A DNA stretch of 64,000 nt from Bacteroidales bacterium UBA3653 (GCA_002373505.1 DFKE01000014.1:62001-126000); one strand, 5' to 3'. Counted from the stretch's first letter, positions 49,128 through 58,406 are shown. Made by a program: numbers and translations. The notes: generated by a model from the sequence alone, not told the origin.

Positions 49128-52100
49128 TTATCGTATTACGCGGCCGTTGAGGTCAAACATCCGTTCTCCACGGAGGATGAAGATCTGTCCGTCAAGGAGG
49201 AGTTTAGTGGTGATTGGTGAATGGTCATTAGCGACTTGCTCCAAGTCCGTCACAGGGGACGGTCTGGTACCACCGAAGTTATCGAGACAGAAATAGGTCG
49301 GCGTAGTAAATCCATAAGCGTCCGACTTGGTAGTAAAGAGTTCAAACTCCAGCCGCGTGATAGCGCCCAGCGAAGAGAGGTCGAACCATCTCCAGGTATT
49401 GAGAGCGAAATGCTCGTCGGCATTCTCGGAGCGGTAGTCCGCGAGATAGAAGACCACCTCACCTGTTTTCTCCGATCCGTTGTATCCCTTCGCGGTAACA
49501 GACATATAGTCGCCTTGCGCAAAAGCGTCGCTGGCATAGTCGCCGTTGAGAATAGCGTCAAGGGTATAGACGGTGTTGGTGATATAGAATCCGGTGATCG
49601 TTTGCGGCTCTGCACTATTGGTGAGCAGAATCGGATCCATATAACCGGCGAACCAAACGGACGGGGCGGAATAATACGCTACGGCGTAGTTATTGCCTTC
49701 GTACGCGCCTCCCGCAGCCGAGCGGAACTGGTCAATGTTATAATTGCCGGTAGCCTCTGTCGATTGGTCGGAGCAGATGGCATAACCCGTATAAGCCTTG
49801 TATGCCTTGTTCGGCGTGTTGCCAAAGGCGTACGTGCCGCTATAGAGGTTCGTCTCGGTATTATCTACCCAAGCCTCATCCACATCCTTGTGTCCGTTCT
49901 CAGCGAGGGTGTATTCCTCGAAAGTAGCCGCAGCTGCTGCTTTCTCCACCCAGACGTGGGCAGAAACAACGGCTTGCTGACCGAAGCAGTCGGTGACGGT
50001 ACAAATATACTCGGTTGTTTGGCTCGCTGTGAGCGCGAGAGTCGCCTCCGTGCCGATAACGGCATTGCTGAAAGCGGTTCGCCAAGCGTAAGTGTACGGT
50101 TTGGCTTGCTCGTATTCGGTAGCAAGGGACGCGGTGAGCGTGAAGGCGGCTTCGGCTGCTACGGTCTGTTTGCCAATCGGGTTCAGCACTACCGGACGAA
50201 GCGTCCACGCAGTGGTGAAAGCTGTTTCCTGATATGCCGCAGCGGCTTCTCCCAGCGGCGAGAACAAGAGGACATATGCCTTGTAGCCGGTTTCCTCACT
50301 CAGACCGGTAGCGGTAAAGGTCACTTCGCCGTCCTTGACAAGCGAAATCTCCGTCGTAGCAGCTGCCAGCGCCTCGATAGCAGGAGCATCACTCTCTGCC
50401 GGTAGCACAATCACTTTGGCGGTTCCGTAATTATCCGCTTTAATGACGATATCGGCTTTGGTGTCCTGCGTATTGGCGGTCGGATAGCCTTCAGCCATTA
50501 CCGGCACACGGAAGAGGTCGGCATCATACTCATACGCACCGATAGTCGGCGTAGCAGCACGGGTCTTGCCGGTGACATCTGTTGGAACAGATGCCATCAC
50601 TTCGGCGGTGAGCAGATGTCCGTCGTTGGTCTCACGCGGGATAAGCAGCGTTGAGGAAGCGAACGTAACGGCTTCGTTGAGGTTACCATCTTCGTCCGTA
50701 GCTCCCACTGCGGTTTTCCAATCCGCAAACGTACTGACATTCGCAGTCGGCATACCGAAAGTCGCTTCCGGCGTATAGAGGATGTTATGGCGGAAAGCGA
50801 TATTGGTGATTGCGGCTGCGTTCTTATAACGCACGGCATAGCCTTTGTTTGTGGCATGGAAGATATTGTTCACGAATACCGAACCGGCAGTCGGTGCTGC
50901 TTCGATATAGTACGTGGACGAAGCCGTTCCTTCTGAGTTCATTACCATCGTGTTATGGGCGAACAACAGTTTCGGCATATTGGAACTGGTGTTGATGCAA
51001 TACGAAGCATAAGTGCAACTATTCTGCACGTTGATCACGTTGTTTACTACTTGCAACAGGGTGTTCTCTTTTTCCTGATAGCTGTTCGGACGAATGTAGA
51101 TCGCCTTGATACTTTGGTTATCGGCAGCTGTTCCGGAATAGTAAATATCGTTCTCTGCAATAGTGCAAGTACCGCCGAGCAAAATCCAATCAATAGCGTT
51201 TGCGCTGCTGGATTTAGCTTGTGCGCGGAATGTATTACCGATAATTTGCAGATTGCTGACCGCATCTCCGTAAACCATTTGTTTGCCCTGGTTGCGGATA
51301 GTATTGCGGCTGATAAGCATATTCTGCTGTAACGGATCCGCTGCGGCTTTGTGTCCGGTTACGCGGAGACCCATATAACCGCCCTCCAGCACGCTGTTAG
51401 TGAGCGCAAAATCATTATTGAAATTGTTCTCGCCTGCGTCCACGAAAAGGAGATCCAGACGAGCCGTATATTCCGTCTTGGTCTCAGCATAAATGCGGCA
51501 GCTGTCAATCTTCATATGCGTAGCGGCGTTGCGTACAACAACCACTGCCGGGTTCTGGTTGGAAGTATAAGTGGAGGTGAAGGAAAGACCTTTGAGGGTC
51601 ACATAGTCGGCACCATCAATGGTGAAGACACCCTTCTCGGCCGTGAGGGTGTTGTTGTATTGGTAGGTCACATCGTTGTAGTTGCCGGAAAGCGAACGAA
51701 TCGTAATGGTGTTCGCTGCGCCGGCTCCGCTAATTTCAGGCAATGTGACTTGCTCGGTGTACGTACCCGGTTCGATAGCTATCTCTACCGCGCCGTCCAT
51801 GCCGATCGAACTGATGGCTTGCAGAGCAGCCGACAGCGTAGCATAATCCGCCAAGGCACTACTACCGATGCGGTAGAATCCATGCGCGCCGCTGACTACG
51901 TTAATCGCCACAGAGGCTGTTCCTTGCGGAGCGATCTGTTGTTCGCCCAATACCACATTATTCAGCGCAAGCGACACCACATTGCCCACTTCCGCTGCTG
52001 CATCGATCGAACCGATAAACCAGAAGTAATACACACCCTTCTCGTCCATGACATACGAATCCGTAAACTCATTCGTAGTCGCAAAAGTGGTTGAATGACC

Positions 52101-55100
52101 GGTTGCGTAGATATGACGATCCACCAAGAGCTCCGAAGCTGTCTGCTCAAAGCCGGTGATGGTCAGCGGATTGCGGTCGCCGGAGACATAAACGGCAGCG
52201 CGCATGAGACGGATGTCGCCTGTGCCTTTGGTAGCCTCAGCCGGTGCCATCTCAGTAACAAGCACCGAATCCACCGCCAGCGAAGTGAGTACATGCTGAC
52301 GCACTTCCACCTCAAAGCCGCGCTTTTGACTCGACGGCATCTTGACATAGACGGTAATCGCTCCGTCCTCGGCACGCGAGATCACACTCTCATCCGCTTC
52401 GGGCATCGAGTACATGCCGTATTTCTTATCGGGAGTAGCCTCCGGGTCGTACGTGTTGGCGTAATAAATGCGGAACGGATCACCGGAGAGATACGCGATA
52501 TCAAAGTCCTTGAATACCAACTCTACGGCATAGCCTTCGGTAGCCGGCAGGAAGGTGATATAGCCCTCGAAATTAGAACTGTAGTTCTCGTCTGCACCCC
52601 CATCGTCATAGAACATCAGACTGTTCTCTCCGATGGTAACGGTGCCGTTATCGCCGGCTTGGAGGTAACGCACGTTCTTCACGGTGCGAGCACCTTCTGG
52701 GTCACCGGCTGTCACGGTCTGTGCGTTACCGCTCAGGGTAACGCTCTTCAGGGCTGCATCGACATCGGTCTCTACCGTGGCATCGGCTTTGATGTCTGCG
52801 GCAATAACAAACGCATTGCTGTATTCAGCGAGCGTAGCCGGTGTCTCAAGCGTCAAAGCTACTTGAGCTGCTGCCGGAGCCTGTGCCAATACGTTTTCGC
52901 CTTGCAACAGATAGAGGGTTTCGATGTTTCCTTCCGTGCCCTTCAGGTCTACAGTCAAAGCATTGAGGCTCAAGGCATTGAGTGTGCCGATGGTCCGAAT
53001 ATCCAGATTGAGCAGCGCGGCTTTTTGCTCACCTGTCTGCACCAATTTGGTTGAAGCCTGAGCAACAGCAATCGTATCCACCTGCATGGCTTGCAACTTA
53101 TATTCCTTCACCGTTGCGTGCCAGCCATTGCCGGTATAATAAGAAGACGTGGTGTTTGGGTTGAAGACAATTGTCAAAGCGCCATCTGCTGCCGTAGAAC
53201 GGATCTGGGTCGGTTTCTTGCCATTGGCGTCCAGTTCCCAGAGTTTGTCGCCGCTCGTTCCCTCGCCCGCGTAAACAATATATTTTGCGCGTGTGGAATA
53301 GGACGAAGAAGCATAATAGACATCGAAATCGGTGTAGTCAATCTGGATGACGTGACCTTCGGTAGCAGGTTTGAAGACTACCGTCTGGTCGCATTGCTCC
53401 GCCTGGTATTTGGAATTATAGTCGCTGACTACGGTGTGGGTATATGCCCAGTCGCCGAGGATGGTGAAGGTCTGCGAACCGCAAGCCTGAACAGCTTTGT
53501 TTTCAATTGTCAGTTCGCCGCTCTGGTCGCCGAAATCGGACACCGAGGAAAGGTTGGTGAACGCCAAGTTAGTGACAGTCACGTTTACTTTTTCGCCATT
53601 CTGCGCCAACTCGTTGATGTCACATACTACCCAGAGATAGTTGTCACCCTCGCGGAAGTTAATATCATTGCTTTTATTAATAGTAACCGTGCTGGCGTCC
53701 ACCGTGGCTTCGCCAATCAGATTGGATGTACTGAAACTGTTTTCTTTGGTGTAATAGAGTTTCGCCTTTTTGATTTGCGGATAGGTGTTGTTGGTATTCA
53801 ACTCTATCGACGCTATAGTCAGGGCCGGTTCGGTCTCGGCGGTGGTGACCTTCAGCGAAGCCACCAGCGCGTTCTCAGTGCCTGCTGAAACGGTGCCCGT
53901 CTCTTTGGTGACAGCTACGCTGCTGACGGTCATTGCCTGCGGTGTGAACTCGTTCACAACAGCCGACCAACCTTCTTTCAGGTTAGAGTCATAGGAGATA
54001 TTATTCCGATGAGTAATGGTCAGTTTGCCGTCTGCTGCGGTGCTCTTAATGACGATCGGCGTGGTCGTGCTGGCTTCCGCTTGCGAGATCTGCCAAATCA
54101 GGTCGGATTCGTTGGTCGAGTTGCCGTTATAGACCTTGATATAATCCACATAACCGGTCGAGTTGGCAGCATAATCCGTATAGAAAACATCAATGCTGTT
54201 GAAGGTCAGTTGTACTTTTTTGCCTTCGGTCGCCGGAGTGAAGACCACCTTGCCGTTAAAGCCCTTGATCACCTTGCCGTCTTTGCCGCCTTCGTCAAAG
54301 AACTGCGTCTCGCCGGAAATCGTGTAAGTAGCGTCCTCAGCCATGAGGTACATAGCCTGCACGGTCATCGTAACCGGCGTAGCCGGAGTGAAAGTCGAGA
54401 ACCCTCCCGCTGTGCTGAAACCGGTTATATTTACCGCTGCCGTGGCATTAAACGCCGCAGTAGAAAGGATATTGCCGCCGAGCGAGAATGAATTATTTCC
54501 ATTGCTCAGCGCGTAGCCTTCCGACAAAGTATAGGTATAAATCCCTTCGTCCTCCGTGATTGTGCCGGCAATCTCGCTCAGACCAGTTACCGAAACACCT
54601 GTACCGGCGTAGAGTTTTAGTGTTGTGGGATCAATCACAGCGGAGTTGGAGCAGGTGAACGTGATGGTTTGCAGCTTATCAGGCGAAGAATAACCGGATG
54701 TTGTGATAGTCATACCGCTCATTCCTACATTATTCTTTCCAGCCCATACTTCGTCATCGACAAAAGTGTTGTTGCCCGCTGCGGACTCAACGGTCATGGT
54801 CTCTAAAAGTACCTCTTCCACCGTAGCTTTCCAATAAGACTCTTTCGGGCTCGGATCTTTCGAATACAAGCAAACGGACAGACAGCCGTCTGCTGCCCCC
54901 GAGATATAGGTCGGCAGCGGATTAACCGCACCATCGCCGGGGATATAGGCAATTTGATTCGCATTTTCTACAAAACTGCCGGTAGGATTTCCGCTGGTCG
55001 GATATGAAATACTCGTCACATCAAACTGACCGTTGTAAATACGCATGTACACATCATACGAAGCGCTGTACTTGGTCAGGTTCAGTTCCTCAAAGGTGAT

Positions 55101-55325
55101 TTTGATCGAATAGCCCTCAGTAGCTGGTTGGAAGATCACCGTTGAGAAAGCGGATTGTGTGAAATGTGTGTCTGCTCCCTTGAAATCATAAAAGGTCAGC
55201 GGAGCGTCTTTGGATACTACTTTCGTTTCGTACCCATACTGCGGCATGAGGTAGTCCTCTGCCTTTGCTGTGCTGCCCAGCCATCCTATGACTAAGAGCA
55301 GCAAAAAGAAGTACTTTTTTTTCAT
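49128..55325 (-). CDS. Giant multidomain surface protein under a B12 riboswitch
   Basis: 2065 residues. After a signal peptide (MKKKYFFLLLLVIGWLGSTAKA) come about five CUB-like modules, each with a YDF or FF-D start, a KVVFTPATEGKKVQL-type strand and an AADGKLTI-type strand. These are separated by Ig-like segments opening with MTV. Residues of about 1200-1560 form a right-handed beta-helix (DYVTLKGLSF, NLQIIGNTFRAQ). An Ig/PKD-like domain follows (PYTYAWRTAF), then a DUF4465-like domain (GFYITNTVYTLDAIL, VVFYLADYRS, YFCLDNFGG). The tail LLDGQIFILRGERMFDLNG looks like a sorting signal. Corrinoid capture is inferred from the riboswitch and the DUF4465 link. Confidence 0.85.
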   Translation of the reverse strand: MKKKYFFLLLLVIGWLGSTAKAEDYLMPQYGYETKVVSKDAPLTFYDFKGADTHFTQSAFSTVIFQPATEGYSIKITFEELNLTKYSASYDVYMRIYNGQFDVTSISYPTSGNPTGSFVENANQIAYIPGDGAVNPLPTYISGAADGCLSVCLYSKDPSPKESYWKATVEEVLLETMTVESAAGNNTFVDDEVWAGKNNVGMSGMTITTSGYSSPDKLQTITFTCSNSAVIDPTTLKLYAGTGVSVTGLSEIAGTITEDEGIYTYTLSEGYALSNGNNSFSLGGNILSTAAFNATAAVNITGFSTAGGFSTFTPATPVTMTVQAMYLMAEDATYTISGETQFFDEGGKDGKVIKGFNGKVVFTPATEGKKVQLTFNSIDVFYTDYAANSTGYVDYIKVYNGNSTNESDLIWQISQAEASTTTPIVIKSTAADGKLTITHRNNISYDSNLKEGWSAVVNEFTPQAMTVSSVAVTKETGTVSAGTENALVASLKVTTAETEPALTIASIELNTNNTYPQIKKAKLYYTKENSFSTSNLIGEATVDASTVTINKSNDINFREGDNYLWVVCDINELAQNGEKVNVTVTNLAFTNLSSVSDFGDQSGELTIENKAVQACGSQTFTILGDWAYTHTVVSDYNSKYQAEQCDQTVVFKPATEGHVIQIDYTDFDVYYASSSYSTRAKYIVYAGEGTSGDKLWELDANGKKPTQIRSTAADGALTIVFNPNTTSSYYTGNGWHATVKEYKLQAMQVDTIAVAQASTKLVQTGEQKAALLNLDIRTIGTLNALSLNALTVDLKGTEGNIETLYLLQGENVLAQAPAAAQVALTLETPATLAEYSNAFVIAADIKADATVETDVDAALKSVTLSGNAQTVTAGDPEGARTVKNVRYLQAGDNGTVTIGENSLMFYDDGGADENYSSNFEGYITFLPATEGYAVELVFKDFDIAYLSGDPFRIYYANTYDPEATPDKKYGMYSMPEADESVISRAEDGAITVYVKMPSSQKRGFEVEVRQHVLTSLAVDSVLVTEMAPAEATKGTGDIRLMRAAVYVSGDRNPLTITGFEQTASELLVDRHIYATGHSTTFATTNEFTDSYVMDEKGVYYFWFIGSIDAAAEVGNVVSLALNNVVLGEQQIAPQGTASVAINVVSGAHGFYRIGSSALADYATLSAALQAISSIGMDGAVEIAIEPGTYTEQVTLPEISGAGAANTITIRSLSGNYNDVTYQYNNTLTAEKGVFTIDGADYVTLKGLSFTSTYTSNQNPAVVVVRNAATHMKIDSCRIYAETKTEYTARLDLLFVDAGENNFNNDFALTNSVLEGGYMGLRVTGHKAAADPLQQNMLISRNTIRNQGKQMVYGDAVSNLQIIGNTFRAQAKSSSANAIDWILLGGTCTIAENDIYYSGTAADNQSIKAIYIRPNSYQEKENTLLQVVNNVINVQNSCTYASYCINTSSNMPKLLFAHNTMVMNSEGTASSTYYIEAAPTAGSVFVNNIFHATNKGYAVRYKNAAAITNIAFRHNILYTPEATFGMPTANVSTFADWKTAVGATDEDGNLNEAVTFASSTLLIPRETNDGHLLTAEVMASVPTDVTGKTRAATPTIGAYEYDADLFRVPVMAEGYPTANTQDTKADIVIKADNYGTAKVIVLPAESDAPAIEALAAATTEISLVKDGEVTFTATGLSEETGYKAYVLLFSPLGEAAAAYQETAFTTAWTLRPVVLNPIGKQTVAAEAAFTLTASLATEYEQAKPYTYAWRTAFSNAVIGTEATLALTASQTTEYICTVTDCFGQQAVVSAHVWVEKAAAAATFEEYTLAENGHKDVDEAWVDNTETNLYSGTYAFGNTPNKAYKAYTGYAICSDQSTEATGNYNIDQFRSAAGGAYEGNNYAVAYYSAPSVWFAGYMDPILLTNSAEPQTITGFYITNTVYTLDAILNGDYASDAFAQGDYMSVTAKGYNGSEKTGEVVFYLADYRSENADEHFALNTWRWFDLSSLGAITRLEFELFTTKSDAYGFTTPTYFCLDNFGGTRPSPVTDLEQVANDHSPITTKLLLDGQIFILRGERMFDLNGRVIR

Positions 55326-55337
55326 TGTATATTTTAA

Positions 55338-55436
55338 TTAATTAGAAATAAGGAATATACGCGCATAGGCAAGTGCACCGACTGAAAAGCCGATGTACTG
55401 CATACAAAACAATATAAACAATAGTGATTGCTTCAT
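55338..55436 (-). CDS. Possible 32-residue leader peptide or gene remnant
   Basis: Between the riboswitch and the giant gene, an ATG at 55436 opens a frame starting MKQSLLFILFCMQYIGFS, with GALAYA near the end, and stops at 55338. It resembles a signal peptide with a cleavage site. No strong ribosome binding site is seen. It could be a leader peptide or the stub of an earlier riboswitch-controlled gene. Confidence 0.3.
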   Translation of the reverse strand: MKQSLLFILFCMQYIGFSVGALAYARIFLISN

Positions 55437-55474
55437 CCGGTTCGCACTCTATTCCGCGAGAGTGATATGAACAG

Positions 55475-55655
55475 GGGAAAGCGGCATGTCTTCTGACTTG
55501 TCTCGTCCGTTAGCGCCTTCTCGCCGACGCATCGGCAATGGCTTGGTTGCTATCGGACTGTAAATGAGACTTACAGCAGCGGGTCTGTACAGGATTTGCA
55601 CCTGTTTCCATCTTGGCTTATGCGCGCATTTTTTGCGCCATAAGAACCGTTTTCC
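55475..55655 (-). promoter_or_regulatory. Cobalamin riboswitch
   Basis: Read on the minus strand, the core GGAAACAGGTGCAAATCC, then CAGACCCGCTGCTGTAAG, and later AGTCAGAAGACATGCC are the conserved joining regions of the adenosylcobalamin aptamer. A P1-P2-like arm with GGCGC/GCGC precedes the core. The hairpin at 55445-55464 and the next 100 bases would be the expression platform. Confidence 0.92.
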
Positions 55656-55668
55656 TTAAAATTGCGTT

Positions 55669-55700
55669 GCAAAGGTACTACATTTTTTTTGAATATGCAA
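55669..55700 (-). promoter_or_regulatory. Promoter of the riboswitch operon
   Basis: On the minus strand TTG near 55700-55698, 20 bases, TACCTTTGC (55677-55669). The transcript would begin directly ahead of the aptamer. Confidence 0.75.
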
Positions 55701-55714
55701 GAAAAAAGTAGAAA

Positions 55715-55736
55715 AAAACGCCCAGTGGGGCGTTTT
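55715..55736 (-). terminator. Terminator of the DUF3467-phosphorylase unit
   Basis: AAAACGCCC (55715-55723), loop AGTG, GGGCGTTTT (55728-55736), two bases after the phosphorylase stop. Confidence 0.82.
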
Positions 55737-55738
55737 GA

Positions 55739-56614
55739 TTAGATTCTCTCAAGTACAGTGTGTACCAACTCTTTGATACGCGGTTTGTAGTCTGTGTTCG
55801 CGGCTTCTATCTTACGCTGAGCAATAACACAGCAGACGGTCATGGCGCGGTGTCCCATATGGAGCGCGAGTCCGGCGATACAAGAGCCTTCCATCTCATA
55901 ATTGGTTATACGCTGACCCTCATAACGGAAAGCGGATATCTTCTCGTTGATGTCAGGCACCGCCAGATCCACGCGCAGGACACGTCCTTGGGGTCCATAG
56001 AAACCGTTGGCAGCGATCGTGCAGCCGCGCATCATATCGTCCTTGGCGATACGGTCCACCAGTTCGGGGTTAGCCGCTACCACATACGGCACAGCCGCCT
56101 TCTTGGGATAGCCCACAAAGTCCACAAAAGCCTTCTCGAAACCGAGGTCGGATATCTTGTCGCGGTCCTTGTAGAACGCCAGCACGCCGTCGAAACCGAT
56201 GGATTTCTGGCTGACCAGGAAAGTACCCAAAGGAATGTCCTCCTGCATGCCGCCGCAAGTACCGATGCGAACGATGTCCAACACCCGTTTCTCGGCTTTC
56301 TCCGTACGGGTAGCGAAGTCGATATTCGCCAGCGCGTCTATCTCGTTCATGACGATATCGCAGTTGTCGGTTCCGATACCCGTCGAGATACATGAGATAC
56401 GTTTGCCGTGGAACTTACCGGTAATGGTATGAAACTCGCGACTCTGAACGTCGCACTCGATTGAACCTTCGTCGAAGAAGGATGCCACCATATTCACACG
56501 GTCCTGGTCGCCGACGAGGATAACCTTGTCCGCCAGGAATTCCGGTTTAAGATGTAAATGGAACGCAGAGCCATCTGCATTGATGATCAACTGCGAAGCA
56601 GGGAATGTTTTCAT
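55739..56614 (-). CDS. Nucleoside phosphorylase (uridine phosphorylase-like)
   Basis: 291 residues. It has GTGIGTDNCDIVMNEIDALANIDF, RIGTCGGMQEDIPLGTFLV and NYEMEGSCIAGLALHMGHRA, the phosphate, base and ribose sites (MEG) of the PNP/UDP family I. The enzyme splits nucleosides into base and ribose 1-phosphate for salvage. It is slightly longer than E. coli Udp (253), as in many Bacteroidetes. The start is preceded by a heptamer array that runs to the stop of the DUF3467 gene. Confidence 0.9.
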   Translation of the reverse strand: MKTFPASQLIINADGSAFHLHLKPEFLADKVILVGDQDRVNMVASFFDEGSIECDVQSREFHTITGKFHGKRISCISTGIGTDNCDIVMNEIDALANIDFATRTEKAEKRVLDIVRIGTCGGMQEDIPLGTFLVSQKSIGFDGVLAFYKDRDKISDLGFEKAFVDFVGYPKKAAVPYVVAANPELVDRIAKDDMMRGCTIAANGFYGPQGRVLRVDLAVPDINEKISAFRYEGQRITNYEMEGSCIAGLALHMGHRAMTVCCVIAQRKIEAANTDYKPRIKELVHTVLERI

Positions 56615-56619
56615 AGCAA

Positions 56620-56647
56620 TGAATAATGATTAATGATTAATGAATAT
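56620..56647. repeat. Heptamer array between DUF3467 and phosphorylase genes
   Basis: TGAATAA, TGATTAA, TGATTAA, TGAATAT fill the spacer and touch the upstream stop codon. Confidence 0.93.
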
Positions 56648-56958
56648 CAGGCTTCACCGCCAGTAAAAGTAAGCGGGAGTGTAGTGCCGTGAGCAGGACC
56701 TCCGACAGGATTGATTGTTCCGAATTTCTGCTCGTATTGAGCGATGTTGTTCTGGAGGGCACCGAGGATCTTCTTTGCCTGGTCAGGCGTGACCACTACC
56801 CGTGACACTACGTTTGCCTGAGGCATGCCCGGCATAATTTGAGCAAAATCCAGTACGAACTCCGTCGGCGTATGTGCTATCAATGCCAGATTGGCAAATA
56901 CTCCTTGTGCTTTATCAGGAGTGATGTTGATTGATAATTGTTTTTGTTCGTTTGCCAT
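56647..56958 (-). CDS. DUF3467 protein
   Basis: 103 residues from the ATG at 56958 (MANEQKQL). An ATG two codons earlier is also possible. It is a single DUF3467 domain: GVFANLALIAHTPTEFVLDFAQIMPG and SRVVVTPDQAKKILGALQNNIAQYE, ending in a glycine-rich tail. The family is small, cytoplasmic and of unknown function. It lies 32 bases ahead of the phosphorylase gene and 41 below the glycosyltransferase gene, with an 8-base TGTTAAAC-type repeat in that second spacer. Confidence 0.88.
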   Translation of the reverse strand: MANEQKQLSINITPDKAQGVFANLALIAHTPTEFVLDFAQIMPGMPQANVVSRVVVTPDQAKKILGALQNNIAQYEQKFGTINPVGGPAHGTTLPLTFTGGEA

Positions 56959-56969
56959 AATCATTAAAT

Positions 56970-57001
56970 TGTTAAGCTGTTAAACTGTTAAATTGTTATT
57001 T
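56970..57001. repeat. Octamer array
   Basis: TGTTAAGC, TGTTAAAC, TGTTAAAT, TGTTATTT between the DUF3467 and glycosyltransferase genes. Confidence 0.9.
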
Positions 57002-58229
57002 ACCATTTGTTGGTTCGTTTCGGGACTATGAGGATCCAAAGGTTGACCAGCGGCAGCATGATGTCAAACCACAGGACGCTGAACATATTGAATCTCTCCA
57101 ACCCCATTCGCCACGCCGAGACATTGAGGATGGCTATCTGCATGATCCAGCGGATGAAAAAGAGCCCTATAGCCACCATAAACGGTATCGCAGGGAGTGC
57201 AAGGGAGGTTGGACAATAGAGTACAGATACCGCTATCACAGCCGCATAGAAAAGCCCTCTGGTCATAGGTTCAATGCCTAACCGCATTTTGGTGCTTTCT
57301 TTGTATGCCGGCGAGACGGAGAGATGGCGTCGCTTCTGCTGGATCCATTCCCGCATCGTCTTCTTGGAGAGCGACCATGTATAACTCTCGGGCGAGAGCA
57401 CAACTGCCGTGTTCTGTTTGGTAGCCACATGGTTTACAAACAGGTCATCGTCTCCAGCCACTCTGTTCATCAGATGGGTGAAACCGCCCGACTCAAAGAA
57501 AAGCGCCTTGCGGTATGCTAAATTCCGTCCCACGCCCATATACGGAATACCGCAAAGCGCTGCTCCAAGATAGTGTAAGCCGTTGAATAATGTATCGTAT
57601 CGCACCAGACGGTTCACGAAACCTTTTTCCGCAAAATACGGACTGAATCCCAGAACAATATCCTTGGTACTTTGGTACTGCCCACCTGGCCCACTTGGTA
57701 CTTGGCCACTTGGTACTTTGCCAAATCCCTGCATCATGGTCCGGATCCATTGGTTGCTCTCCGGCACACAATCCGCATCGGTGAGCAGCAGATAGTCGTA
57801 TTTCGCCGCCTTGGCAGCCAATGTGAGAGCCAGTTTCTTGGTAGAACCCACCCGTGCCCCATAGGGGACAAAAGTCATATGCAGCCGCGGGTCATGAACC
57901 ATGTACCGCTCTATCATTGCCCTCGTCTCGTCCTCCGAGCCGTCATCCACCACAATCACTTCGTACTCCGGCCAATCCTGCGTCAGGATAGCCTGCAGAT
58001 ACTGCGAGATATTATACGCCTCGTTGTGCGCACAGAGCACCACCGACACGCCCGGTGCATTTTCCATCGTGTCTGCCGCCATCGTGCTCTTTTTCCTGTC
58101 TCTTCTTAACCTGCGCGCAGGAGCAGCCATATAACGGGCATAGAAATACAACTGGGCAAGGAACAACACGCCCAAAACACCGATAGACACCCAGTCCAAT
58201 ATGTCCAAATATTTCAATTCACAATTCAC
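57000..58229 (-). CDS. Membrane family 2 glycosyltransferase
   Basis: 409 residues. One N-terminal helix (SIGVLGVLFLAQLYFYARY) precedes the catalytic domain: VSVVLCAHNEAYNI, EVIVVDDGSEDETRAMI, LLLTDADCVPES (DxD), AGDDDLFVNHVA and QKRRHLSVSP (the Q/RxxRW-like site). Two or more C-terminal helices follow. It resembles poly-GlcNAc/IcaA-type enzymes but could be another processive or single-addition transferase. There is no ATG before the first helix, so translation seems to start at a GTG (58229) or TTG inside a heptamer array. The stretch KVPSGQVPSGPGGQ is encoded by another array (57663-57723). Confidence 0.85.
   Translation of the reverse strand: MNCELKYLDILDWVSIGVLGVLFLAQLYFYARYMAAPARRLRRDRKKSTMAADTMENAPGVSVVLCAHNEAYNISQYLQAILTQDWPEYEVIVVDDGSEDETRAMIERYMVHDPRLHMTFVPYGARVGSTKKLALTLAAKAAKYDYLLLTDADCVPESNQWIRTMMQGFGKVPSGQVPSGPGGQYQSTKDIVLGFSPYFAEKGFVNRLVRYDTLFNGLHYLGAALCGIPYMGVGRNLAYRKALFFESGGFTHLMNRVAGDDDLFVNHVATKQNTAVVLSPESYTWSLSKKTMREWIQQKRRHLSVSPAYKESTKMRLGIEPMTRGLFYAAVIAVSVLYCPTSLALPAIPFMVAIGLFFIRWIMQIAILNVSAWRMGLERFNMFSVLWFDIMLPLVNLWILIVPKRTNKW
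57663..57723. repeat. 7/8-base array in the glycosyltransferase gene
   Basis: Units TTGGTAC, TTTGGTAC, TGGCCCAC, TTGGCCAC alternate for about 60 bases, in frame, encoding a glycine/proline/serine loop after the DxD motif. Confidence 0.9.
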
Positions 58230-58406
58230 AATTCACAATTCACAATTCTTAGCCCTAAAGGGCACGATTATTTGGCAAAGCCAAATTTTCACAATTCTTA
58301 GCCCACAAGGGGCACGATTATTTCACAATTCTTAGCCCTAAAGGGCACGATTATTTGGCAAAGCCAAATTTTCACAATTCTTAGCCCACAAGGGGCACGA
58401 TTATTT
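58215..58406. repeat. Heptamers followed by a duplicated 83-base palindromic unit
   Basis: Four CAATTCA heptamers (58215-58242) run into two copies of an 83-base unit (starting 58241 and 58324). Each unit holds GCCCTAAAGGGC, TTTGGCAAAGCCAAA and GCCCACAAGGGGC inverted repeats. The start codon of the glycosyltransferase lies in the heptamers. Confidence 0.92.
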
